Assembly: GCF_030812855.1 (NCBI RefSeq)
Contig: NZ_JAUSTK010000038.1
Span: 1-43,052 of the forward strand
Reading direction: 5' to 3'
Origin: Paenibacillus wynnii
GTDB taxonomy: Bacteria; Bacillota; Bacilli; Paenibacillales; Paenibacillaceae
DNA length: 43,052 bases
The position numbers were made by a program, and so were the translations under genes. The notes beneath the pieces were generated by a model, which was not told the DNA's origin, searched no databases, and saw nothing but the letters and a program-made list of their open reading frames with translations. Of the stretch, positions 15,600 through 23,011 are shown piece after piece (position 1 is the first letter of the stretch; the number at the start of each line of letters is the position of its first letter).

Positions 15600-17021
15600 A
15601 TGGAGAAGCGTACAAGTCAAATTATCATTAAAAAGAATCATCGTTTGTACGATTATTTCAATCAAACATGTGTTAATGCAAAAAAATTATACAATGTAAC
15701 GAATTTTTATCTTCGACAAACGTATACCGCTCTAAAAAGTGAAAAACTGTGGCATCCCTTGCAAAAAGAAGTGTTGGATGCTATCGAAACCCAGCTTCCT
15801 TTGATGAACGACGTGCAAATGAAAGCTTTTGAAAAACGTAAAGCCAAAGAAATATTAAAACCTAGTGAAAAATCAAAAGAAAACAAGCCTAATTTGTTTC
15901 ATATGCCTACGAAAGAAAAAGCGTTTTTATCCTATAACCTTTTAGACTCCTTATTTAAAATCATAAAACAGCCCGATTACCTAGCACTACCTATGCAATC
16001 TTCACAGGCAACGATGAAAAAGGTATTCGATGATTGGAAAAGCTTTTTCGAAGCCATGAAACAGTATAACATCCATCCGACATCGTTTACGGGTAAACCG
16101 CGCAGCCCCGCCTATAAACAAGGCCAAAAGGAAGTGTATTTTACCAATCAAGATTGCGTGATCAAAGAAAACAAATATTTAAAATTTCCTAAAACAAAAA
16201 CCCACCTCAATATTGGGAAGCTAGGTATTCGAGGGACACTTAAACAAGTGCGCGTCATTCCGAAGTACGATGTTTTTATTGTCGAGCTTGTTATGGATGT
16301 CGAAAGCAGGCTTGCGCCTGCGCCAAACAAAGATGCGTTCATGTCCATCGACCTCGGCGTAAACAACCTCGCCGCCGTCGTCACCAATACAGGCATGACA
16401 CCGCAGGTGTTTAATGGTAACCCGCTCAAAAGCATGAACCAGTTTTACAATAAAGAACGTGCTCGTCTGTACAGCCTTTTGAGGCAGGGTGAACAGCCGG
16501 ACGAAGGAATGTTTACATCCAAAACCCTACGTAAATTGGATGCTTATCGGCATAACCGTATGATGGATTATGCTCATAAAGTTAGCTTTAATATTATAAA
16601 ATTAGCGATTCAAGAAAAGATATCTACCCTCATCATTGGCAAAAACGTAGGTTGGAAACAACAAGTTTCCATGCGCAAGAAAGATAAACAACACTTTTTG
16701 TTTATTTCGCATGAACAACTGATTCAGATGATCCAGTACAAAGCCAACGAAGTTGGCATTGAAGTTATCCTTACCGAAGAAAGCTATACCAGCAAAGCCA
16801 GCAGTATTGATAATGATTTCATTCCTACCTACGGCGATAAACTTATTCCCTTATTTAGTGGAAGACGTATCGCGCGTGGATTGTATCGATCCAAGCAAGG
16901 GTTGCTTCTAAATGCAGACGTCAATGGCGCGTATAACATTTTGCGGAAAAAGATTCCACATGCCTTAACTTCCGAAGGAAGCCTTTCGCTAGCTTCGCCA
17001 ACGAAAATACGAATAGCGTAA
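15600..17021 (+). CDS. tnpB: TnpB, RNA-guided endonuclease of a non-canonical type
   Basis: Encodes 473 residues from ATG 15600, with AAGGAAGTGAG upstream. The N-terminal 240 residues form the OB/REC-like part. RuvC-I is SIDLGVNNLAAVV with D251. The RuvC-II strand reads LIIGKNVGWKQ (G347), where canonical TnpB has the catalytic Glu. Acidic residues E393/E394 occur instead in TEESYTSKAS. RuvC-III is NADVNGAYNI with D440. The four zinc-ribbon cysteines usually found between RuvC-II and III are absent. This pattern fits TnpB subgroups described with a relocated catalytic Glu, so it may be active. The known role is omega-RNA-guided cleavage that helps retain the element after transposon excision. 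Confidence 0.88.
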   Translation: MEKRTSQIIIKKNHRLYDYFNQTCVNAKKLYNVTNFYLRQTYTALKSEKLWHPLQKEVLDAIETQLPLMNDVQMKAFEKRKAKEILKPSEKSKENKPNLFHMPTKEKAFLSYNLLDSLFKIIKQPDYLALPMQSSQATMKKVFDDWKSFFEAMKQYNIHPTSFTGKPRSPAYKQGQKEVYFTNQDCVIKENKYLKFPKTKTHLNIGKLGIRGTLKQVRVIPKYDVFIVELVMDVESRLAPAPNKDAFMSIDLGVNNLAAVVTNTGMTPQVFNGNPLKSMNQFYNKERARLYSLLRQGEQPDEGMFTSKTLRKLDAYRHNRMMDYAHKVSFNIIKLAIQEKISTLIIGKNVGWKQQVSMRKKDKQHFLFISHEQLIQMIQYKANEVGIEVILTEESYTSKASSIDNDFIPTYGDKLIPLFSGRRIARGLYRSKQGLLLNADVNGAYNILRKKIPHALTSEGSLSLASPTKIRIA

Positions 17022-17160
17022 AAAAGCACTCCCAAAGGCAAGACCGATGGGATAGAGGGGTTGGGTGTTTTCAGCACACCAATGTGTCAACTCCGCTAGC
17101 GTCACTGGGTGTAGACCTATACGTTAGAAACCTTCACCTCTTAGGTGGGGGAGTATTCAT
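17022..17160 (+). ncRNA. omega-RNA 3' region / right end of the TnpB element
   Basis: Downstream of tnpB lie small hairpins and a terminal one, CTTCACCT (17132-17139), loop CTT, AGGTGGGG (17143-17150), then GAGTATTCA. In characterised TnpB elements the guide RNA scaffold ends at such a right-end hairpin, and the guide is the flanking DNA just outside. Here that flank begins at 17160-17161 (TTCGCACATAGGACACTC), which is Hpt coding sequence. The 5' limit of the RNA probably lies inside tnpB and was not determined. Confidence 0.6.
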
Positions 17161-17347
17161 TTCGCACATAGGACACTCTATGAAAGGTAGTGGAGGAGGT
17201 TATGGGTTACGTTCAATTTCAGATATTGGCCGCCAATTAGAAGAGAGCGCTGCGCTTAAGGATATAGAAAGCATTCATACTTGGTGCTATCAATTACAAT
17301 ATTATGTAGATAATTTGGTAGTTTTCATCAAGCCTTGCGAGCGTTAG
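17160..17347 (+). pseudogene. Hpt phosphotransfer domain, N-terminal part lost
   Basis: The frame gives ISHIGHSMKGSGGGYGLRSI, in which H-S-M-K-G is the H-x-x-K-G motif of Hpt domains (His codon at 17174-17176), followed by about 55 residues of helices to a TAG at 17345. The first helix and start are missing, replaced by the right end of the TnpB element. The open frame extends back through the element end to 17084 without a credible start. The gene ends 16 bases before the sensor kinase, so it was probably the first gene of the Hpt-kinase-HD-GYP operon. Confidence 0.78.
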
Positions 17348-17363
17348 GAAACGGGGAACCCAA

Positions 17364-19883
17364 ATGGGAAGAGATAGAGAAACAACATCAATATCTTTGT
17401 TTCAATGGATATGGAGAACATATATTAAAACTTCTGTCGTTCCACTGGTGCTTGTCGAGCTGGTGTTCATCGGCATTTACTTTGTGACCAATGAGTGGTC
17501 AAGGGGACGACAGATTGTCAGCATGAAGAATGAGGTCCTCAATGAAATGTCAATTCTTGCCCTACAAGAGGCAAGTCTTATTGAAAGTCAGACACGCAGA
17601 GTTTCAATGCTGACCAGTTTATACAGCGATTCTGTTTCCGGAGCCTTGCAATTTAGAATACCTATATCAGAGGAGGACGGGAATCGGCTAACCATGAATT
17701 CGAATGGGGCTTTTTACTCGAAGGCTGACAGCTCTGCCGGAGGCGCAGCTATATTTTATAGCGGGTTTCAGAAGGTAGGCAATTCAGAAAAAAGCAAAGT
17801 CTCAAGTTTGCTAGCGCTGCAACCGTTCATGAAGTCAATGATCGCTAGGGAACCACTAGCCTCTGCCGTGTATTACAATACATTCGACTCCTTAAATATC
17901 ATTTATCCGTATTTCGATGTAATCTCTCAGTACCCTCCAAAAATGAATATTCCGTCGTTTAATTTTTACTACGAAGCAGATCTTGAGCACAATCCGAAGA
18001 GAGAAGCCGTTTGGACAGATGCTTATTTGGATCCGGCAGGAAATGGATGGCTCGCTTCATCGATTGCACCTGTTTATAGTGGGGATGTTCTGGAAGGCGT
18101 AGTAGGGATAGACGTTACAGTGGAAACGTTCAAGAACCAAGTTCTGGAGATGGATATCCCTTGGGATGGACTCGGGTTGCTGGTCAGTAAAAATGGCAGC
18201 ATACTGGCCATGCCTGAGCAAGCAGAGAAGCTGTTTGGAATAACGGAGCTTACCTCTCACAATTACCAAGAGACTGTGATGAAGGATACATTCAAACCTG
18301 AAGAATTCAACCTATTCACCCATAGCGATCTGAAGAATCTAACGACACAGCTTAACACCAATAAAACCGGACTCACCGAAGTGGAAATCAATAATCAAAA
18401 GCAAATACTTGCCTGGTCGACGATTGAGAATACGGACTGGAAACTAATAGTGATGTCTTCTGAAGACAAGATATTTGCCGATACCAACCGTCTTAAACAA
18501 GAGTTGGTTGAAATCGGAATACTTATGATTCTCGGGCTGGTGTTCTTCTACATTATCTATTTCACGGTTCTTTACCGGCGAGCCAAAATAATGAGTGAAA
18601 GTATGTCCAAGCCGCTTATGGATATCAATCATATGGCTATTGAAATTGGAAAAGGAAAATACGAACATGAGCCCCCTGATATTCTGGTTCATGAAATGAG
18701 GGAGACGGCAAACACTTTGCTTGAAGTAGGCAAGAAGCTGGGGATCTCAAACAAGGCCTTGATCGAAGCCAGAGACGCACTCGAAAGCCGGGAAGCGGAT
18801 ATGAGTGCCATGATTCAATCTATCGATGATATTATTGCGGAAATTGATGAGTACGGTGTGATTAAGAAGATCTGGACCGTAGACAAAAAGTTTAATATCG
18901 ATATTGCTAGAAGCCTGGAAGGATCAAAAATCAGCAATTTATTTGATCCGGGAACCGCTAAAAGTTTTTTTGATACCTTACAAGAAGTTCTGGAGACTGG
19001 TCAGACCATGGAGCTTGAATATGCATTGGAAACAAGCATTGGGACAAGGTGGATGATTATGAACCTGACGCTTATCCATAAGAAAAACGAGCCTAATCGA
19101 AAGGTTTGTATGATCTCACGGGATATCACCGATAGAAAACAGATCGAAGAGTCTATAGTGAGCTCCAAGGAAATCGCGGAAAAAGCTAATAAGGCGAAGT
19201 CAGAGTTCCTATCCAATATGAGTCATGAACTGCGTACGCCGATGAATGCAATTCTTGGCTTTGCTCAATTGCTCGAATATGATACCTCAGAACCACTTAC
19301 GGTCTCGCAGCAAGAAAACGTACATGAGATCATTAAGGCGGGTAAACATTTACTCGAGTTAATCAGTGAAATTCTTGATTTATCTCGAATCGAATCCGGA
19401 AAGCTGGCCATAAAGATTGAGAGCGTACGTTTAGGTGATATTCTGGAGGAATGTTTCTCCTGGGTTCAACCGATATGTGGTCTGAGCGGGATTCGTCTTC
19501 ATAATAATGCGCTGCCTATGTATGAGGAATCGATTTATTGTGATCCAATGAGAATCAAGCAGGTCGTACTCAATTTGTTATCTAACGCTATTAAATATAA
19601 TAAACCTAATGGTTCTGTAACCATTCATGCCGTTCATGCGGCTGAAAATCAACTGGAGATTGTTATTGCAGATACAGGTGTAGGGATTCGTTCTGAAGAC
19701 CTGGTTAAGATATTCGAACCGTTTCATCGTATCCTTCAAGGGACGCAGGTAGAGGGAACCGGCATAGGCCTTACCGTTTCTCGCAAACTTCTGGGGATGA
19801 TGGATGGAGAGATCCAGGTTACAAGTACTGTTGGTGAAGGAAGTGTATTTAAGATTTTGATTCCTCTAAGTCCATCTGCTTAG
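17364..19883 (+). CDS. membrane sensor histidine kinase with Cache-like and PAS domains
   Basis: Encodes 839 residues. A membrane segment at about 18-40 and another at about 376-400 flank a periplasm-facing domain of some 330 residues, resembling a dCache sensor (WLASSIAPVYSGDVLEGVVG; WSTIENTDWKLIVMS). A linker coiled coil and a PAS domain (about 480-595) follow. HisKA has FLSNMSHELRTPMNAIL with phospho-acceptor H621. The HATPase domain has N box LLSNAIKYN and G boxes ADTGVGI and GTGIGLTVS. There is no receiver domain of its own, so it would pass phosphate through the Hpt protein or directly to the next gene's receiver. It is intact, but the upstream Hpt gene is not. Confidence 0.9.
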   Translation: MGRDRETTSISLFQWIWRTYIKTSVVPLVLVELVFIGIYFVTNEWSRGRQIVSMKNEVLNEMSILALQEASLIESQTRRVSMLTSLYSDSVSGALQFRIPISEEDGNRLTMNSNGAFYSKADSSAGGAAIFYSGFQKVGNSEKSKVSSLLALQPFMKSMIAREPLASAVYYNTFDSLNIIYPYFDVISQYPPKMNIPSFNFYYEADLEHNPKREAVWTDAYLDPAGNGWLASSIAPVYSGDVLEGVVGIDVTVETFKNQVLEMDIPWDGLGLLVSKNGSILAMPEQAEKLFGITELTSHNYQETVMKDTFKPEEFNLFTHSDLKNLTTQLNTNKTGLTEVEINNQKQILAWSTIENTDWKLIVMSSEDKIFADTNRLKQELVEIGILMILGLVFFYIIYFTVLYRRAKIMSESMSKPLMDINHMAIEIGKGKYEHEPPDILVHEMRETANTLLEVGKKLGISNKALIEARDALESREADMSAMIQSIDDIIAEIDEYGVIKKIWTVDKKFNIDIARSLEGSKISNLFDPGTAKSFFDTLQEVLETGQTMELEYALETSIGTRWMIMNLTLIHKKNEPNRKVCMISRDITDRKQIEESIVSSKEIAEKANKAKSEFLSNMSHELRTPMNAILGFAQLLEYDTSEPLTVSQQENVHEIIKAGKHLLELISEILDLSRIESGKLAIKIESVRLGDILEECFSWVQPICGLSGIRLHNNALPMYEESIYCDPMRIKQVVLNLLSNAIKYNKPNGSVTIHAVHAAENQLEIVIADTGVGIRSEDLVKIFEPFHRILQGTQVEGTGIGLTVSRKLLGMMDGEIQVTSTVGEGSVFKILIPLSPSA

Positions 19884-19911
19884 CGGAATATGGAAGAGTG
19901 AGGGATTGCAA

Positions 19912-20979
19912 ATGTCTACTAACGAAAAGCAATATAAGAGCGAAACCGTAAAAATAATGATCATTGATGACGTAAAGGCAAATACATTATTGTTGGAGAA
20001 GCTTTTTCTAATGAACGGGTACCAGAATATAACCGTCATCCATGATTCTACAAAGGCGTTGGAGGCCATAGATCAGGAGGATCCGGACGTATTATTATTA
20101 GATTTAAAAATGCCAATTGTCGACGGATTTGAAATTTTGGCATCCCTAAATGAGCGCGATCATCCCCTGCTGAATTCTCTCTTAGTCATAACAGCTTACC
20201 ATGATTCCGAATATCGACATCGGGCGCTCCAGCTAGGGGCTAGGGATTTTTTGACTAAGCCGTTTGATCCTACCGAGGTGTCGCTAAAGGTGCGTCATTT
20301 ACTGGAGACGAATCACCAACGTAGGCTTAGGGAGGATCAAAACTTACAGTTGGAATCATTGGTGCTGCAGCGTACTCTCCGAATTGCGGAGCTTCAGGAT
20401 GAGTATGTTTTACGGATGATAACAGCGATGAAGCATAGGGACAACGAGACGGGTCGCCATTTGATGAGAATGAGTCAATATGTATTTCAAGTAGCAAAGA
20501 AACTGGGGCTTCCTGAGGAGCATTGCGATACCCTTAAGCATGCAAGTGCAATGCACGATATCGGTAAACTGGCTATTCCAGATCGGATACTGTTGAAAAA
20601 GGGTCGACTGACTCTCGAAGAGTTCGAGGTGATGAAACAGCATACAACCAAAGGTGCCGAACTGTTATCTGGAAGCCGTTCAGAGGTATTGATAATGGCC
20701 GAATCTATCGCGCTGACTCATCATGAAAAGTGGGATGGGAACGGATATCCGAGGGGCTTAAAAAGAGAGGACATCCCGCTTGAGGGGAGAATTGTAGCCA
20801 TTTGTGATGTATTCGATGCACTCACTTCGACAAGACCCTATAAATCAGCTTGGACAGAGGAGGAAGCCTTGGCTGAGATTCAGAGGCAAAGCGGTATTCA
20901 CTTTGATCCTGAAATTGTCCAGGCCTTCAGTGAAATTTTTACTGAAATCGTAGAAACAAGAATGAGATGGTTAGATTAA
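19912..20979 (+). CDS. receiver/HD-GYP response regulator, cyclic-di-GMP phosphodiesterase
   Basis: Encodes 355 residues from ATG 19912 (GAGGG at suitable distance; a TTG two codons earlier is too close). The receiver domain is at about 12-130: DD pair in IIDDVKAN, phospho-acceptor D64 in LLLDLKMP, Lys in FLTKPFD. The HD-GYP domain occupies about 165-350 with AMHDIGK (H215, D216), LTHHEKWDGNGYP (G278-Y279-P280) and CDVFDALTSTRPYK. All usual metal-ligand motifs are present, so hydrolysis of c-di-GMP is likely. It sits 28 bases after the sensor kinase and is its natural partner. A strong terminator follows. Confidence 0.93.
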   Translation: MSTNEKQYKSETVKIMIIDDVKANTLLLEKLFLMNGYQNITVIHDSTKALEAIDQEDPDVLLLDLKMPIVDGFEILASLNERDHPLLNSLLVITAYHDSEYRHRALQLGARDFLTKPFDPTEVSLKVRHLLETNHQRRLREDQNLQLESLVLQRTLRIAELQDEYVLRMITAMKHRDNETGRHLMRMSQYVFQVAKKLGLPEEHCDTLKHASAMHDIGKLAIPDRILLKKGRLTLEEFEVMKQHTTKGAELLSGSRSEVLIMAESIALTHHEKWDGNGYPRGLKREDIPLEGRIVAICDVFDALTSTRPYKSAWTEEEALAEIQRQSGIHFDPEIVQAFSEIFTEIVETRMRWLD

Positions 20980-20986
20980 TATAAAT

Positions 20987-21030
20987 AGGGTCTGCCCCGG
21001 TTGTGTTTATGACGGAGGGCAGGCCCTTTT
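20987..21030 (+). terminator. rho-independent terminator after the HD-GYP gene
   Basis: AGGGTCTGCCC (20987-20997) pairs with GGGCAGGCCCT (21017-21027) with one G-U, followed by TTT. It also faces the converging winged-helix gene. Confidence 0.9.
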
Positions 21031-21041
21031 ATTTGTACCTT

Positions 21042-21329
21042 TTAATTTACGAACTTGTATCCGATACCCCAGATGGTTTTGATCAATTTGTGATCTGGAT
21101 CTATTTTCTTACGGATGTTTTTTAAATAGACCGTTACCGTATTAATATCTCCATTATCTTCATATCCCCACACCGCATTATAAATTTGCTCCCTGCTCAG
21201 TACGAGATTCTTATTCCTGACCAAGTGGATTAAAATTTCTAACTCTTTTCCGGATAGGTGTACAGGTTGCCCTTGTACAGATACCTCGTAGGTTTCTCCA
21301 TTAATAATGATGTCATCAATTTGAAACAC
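21042..21329 (-). CDS. orphan OmpR/PhoB winged-helix domain without receiver
   Basis: Encodes 95 residues from a GTG at 21329, with AGAAGG just upstream. The whole product is a Trans_reg_C winged helix: VHLSGKELEILIHLVRNKN, then SREQIYNAVWGY, NTVTVYLKNIRKKI and TIWGIGYKFVN. A receiver domain is missing. The codons just before the GTG read VQSPVSNQK, like the linker of a full response regulator, until an in-frame TAG. The gene may thus be the remaining 3' end of a truncated regulator. Whether it is expressed as a stand-alone DNA-binding protein is open. Confidence 0.7.
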   Translation of the reverse strand: MFQIDDIIINGETYEVSVQGQPVHLSGKELEILIHLVRNKNLVLSREQIYNAVWGYEDNGDINTVTVYLKNIRKKIDPDHKLIKTIWGIGYKFVN

Positions 21330-21408
21330 CTTCTGATTCGAGACAGGTGACTGTACTTGTATCTATAATTTTATCACATCTTGTCTATACTTTTTTAAAA
21401 TTCCGGAT

Positions 21409-21444
21409 TATAATTAAGATACAAAGTTGCATTAGGGAAACATT
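21409..21444 (+). promoter_or_regulatory. mntH promoter -10 and MntR-type operator
   Basis: TATAAT at 21409-21414 is followed by TTGCATTAGGGAAAC at 21427-21441, which closely matches MntR boxes known upstream of Bacillus mntH and mntABCD (TTTGC-TTAAGGAAAC type). The box covers about +6 to +20 of the expected transcript, so Mn2+-loaded MntR should repress. No good -35 is visible. Confidence 0.75.
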
Positions 21445-21486
21445 AGTGGTTAAGGACAACATCTTCGGACTAAAGGAGGGATTGAG

Positions 21487-22779
21487 ATGATCGAGCAAAG
21501 CGTGGTCAAACAAAACTTGATAAAAAATAAAAAACAAACGATATCTGCAGAAGCTGTGTTAAGAGGAGATATTAAAGGGATCAAAAGAATCCTTCCTTTC
21601 CTCGGTCCAGCTTTTATCGCTGCGGTAGCTTATATAGACCCGGGTAATTTTGCAACCAATATTACGGCAGGCTCTAAATACGGTTATCTTTTATTATGGG
21701 TGATATTCGCCTCTAATTTAATGGCAGTTCTCATACAGTCTTTGTCCGCAAAATTAGGTATTGCTACAGGCAAGAATTTGCCCGAGGTTGCGCGCGAAAG
21801 GTTCCCTAAAGGGGTATCCTTCTTCCTCTGGATTCAGAGTGAGCTCGTCATTATTGCCACGGACTTGGCAGAATTTATAGGGGCGGCCTTGGGGCTGTAT
21901 CTGCTGTTTGGTATTCCTATGCTGCCTGCTGCACTGATTACAGCTGTTGGTTCATTCGCAATACTCGAGCTGCAACGGCGCGGATATAGAACGTTAGAAG
22001 CCGGGATAGCAGGGATGGTATTGATTGTGGTGCTGGCCTTTGCCTTTCAGGTTATTGTAGCCAAGCCGGATCTGGGTGCTGTTGCAGCAGGAATATTTAC
22101 TCCGAGATTTCAAGGTGTGGACAGCATTTTATTAGCAGCGGGTATATTAGGCGCAACGGTGATGCCGCATGCGATTTATCTGCATTCTTCCCTCACCCAA
22201 AACCGGGTAGTGGGTAAAAACGAAGACGAGAAAAAACAAATTTTCAAGTTGGAATTCATCGATATTATAATTGCGATGGTTATCGCGGGTGCTGTGAATA
22301 TGGCAATGGTGGTCGTAGCGGCAGCTTTATTCTTCAAAAATGGTCTAGTGGTCGAAGATTTGGGTGTAGCCTTTGAGCAGTTCAGACATCTTATTGGACC
22401 CGCTACAGCGATTTCGTTTGGTTTAGGGCTTCTGATTGCCGGACTTTCCAGTTCATCTGTAGGGACGATGGCGGGCGATGTGGTTATGCAGGGTTTTATT
22501 AATAAAAGAATTAACTTATACGTGCGGCGGGCAATCACCACGATTCCTCCGTTAGCCATTATCATGTTTGGCATTAATCCAACACATGCGCTGGTGATGA
22601 GTCAGGTTATATTATCCTTTGGGATTGCTTTTGCCCTTATTCCTTTAGTTATCTTTACAAGCAACCGTGCCATTATGGGCAGTCTGGTCAATCACCGAAT
22701 TACTGCGACGTTAGGCTGGATCATATCAGGATTAGTCGTCTCGTTGAATTTGTTTCTGGTGTTTGAGATGATTTTTTGA
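21487..22779 (+). CDS. mntH: Nramp-family divalent metal (Mn2+) transporter MntH
   Basis: Encodes 430 residues, 11 or so membrane segments. AAGGAGGGA stands before ATG 21487. Nramp signatures are present: AYIDPGNFATNI in the first membrane segment (metal-binding Asp and Asn) and GATVMPHAIYLHSSL in the sixth (the MPH metal site). The protein imports Mn2+ (also Fe2+) with protons. A MntR-type operator lies in the leader. The orphan winged-helix gene is divergent. No terminator hairpin was found directly after the gene, but a long palindromic element begins 18 bases downstream. Confidence 0.94.
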   Translation: MIEQSVVKQNLIKNKKQTISAEAVLRGDIKGIKRILPFLGPAFIAAVAYIDPGNFATNITAGSKYGYLLLWVIFASNLMAVLIQSLSAKLGIATGKNLPEVARERFPKGVSFFLWIQSELVIIATDLAEFIGAALGLYLLFGIPMLPAALITAVGSFAILELQRRGYRTLEAGIAGMVLIVVLAFAFQVIVAKPDLGAVAAGIFTPRFQGVDSILLAAGILGATVMPHAIYLHSSLTQNRVVGKNEDEKKQIFKLEFIDIIIAMVIAGAVNMAMVVVAAALFFKNGLVVEDLGVAFEQFRHLIGPATAISFGLGLLIAGLSSSSVGTMAGDVVMQGFINKRINLYVRRAITTIPPLAIIMFGINPTHALVMSQVILSFGIAFALIPLVIFTSNRAIMGSLVNHRITATLGWIISGLVVSLNLFLVFEMIF

Positions 22780-22796
22780 GAAAATGATCTGTGCTG

Positions 22797-22973
22797 CGGA
22801 CTGTATAGCCGCTATTTAAGTCTCAAAGGGTTATGTGAGACATAAGCGGACTCAGGGGACACTATTCAATTTAAAACAGCCTCTTTTGGGAAGAAAACTG
22901 CTCAATAGTGTCCCTGGCGTCCGTTAAATTCCCAAATCTTCCAGTTCCGCTCAAATAAGGTCTTCTCAGTCCG
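22797..22973. repeat. 177-bp imperfect palindromic element
   Basis: Outer arms CGGACTG (22797-22803) and CAGTCCG (22967-22973), and inner arms GGGACACTATT (22856-22866) and AATAGTGTCCC (22904-22914), pair in the same register with several partial matches between (TATTT/AAATA, GCGGAC/GTCCGT). A nested hairpin TTATGT/ACATAA lies at 22831-22845. It has no coding capacity and fills the mntH-methyltransferase gap. It resembles a MITE or dispersed structured intergenic repeat. Confidence 0.7.
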
Positions 22974-23011
22974 TATGGATGTACGAATATAAAGAAAAGT
23001 AGGCTAAATCA

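Larger units (their letters stand above)
15551..17160 (+). mobile_element. IS200/IS605-superfamily element with tnpB only (IS1341-like)
   Basis: The element carries tnpB but no tnpA (no Y1 HUH transposase), so it depends on a transposase elsewhere. The right end is well defined by a hairpin and TTCA near 17156-17159. The left end is less certain: a TTTAT at 15546-15550 would suit a target-adjacent motif, placing the end at about 15551. It separates the cheX/membrane relics from the Hpt relic. Flanking gene halves do not match each other, so insertion was accompanied or followed by loss of DNA. Confidence 0.6.
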
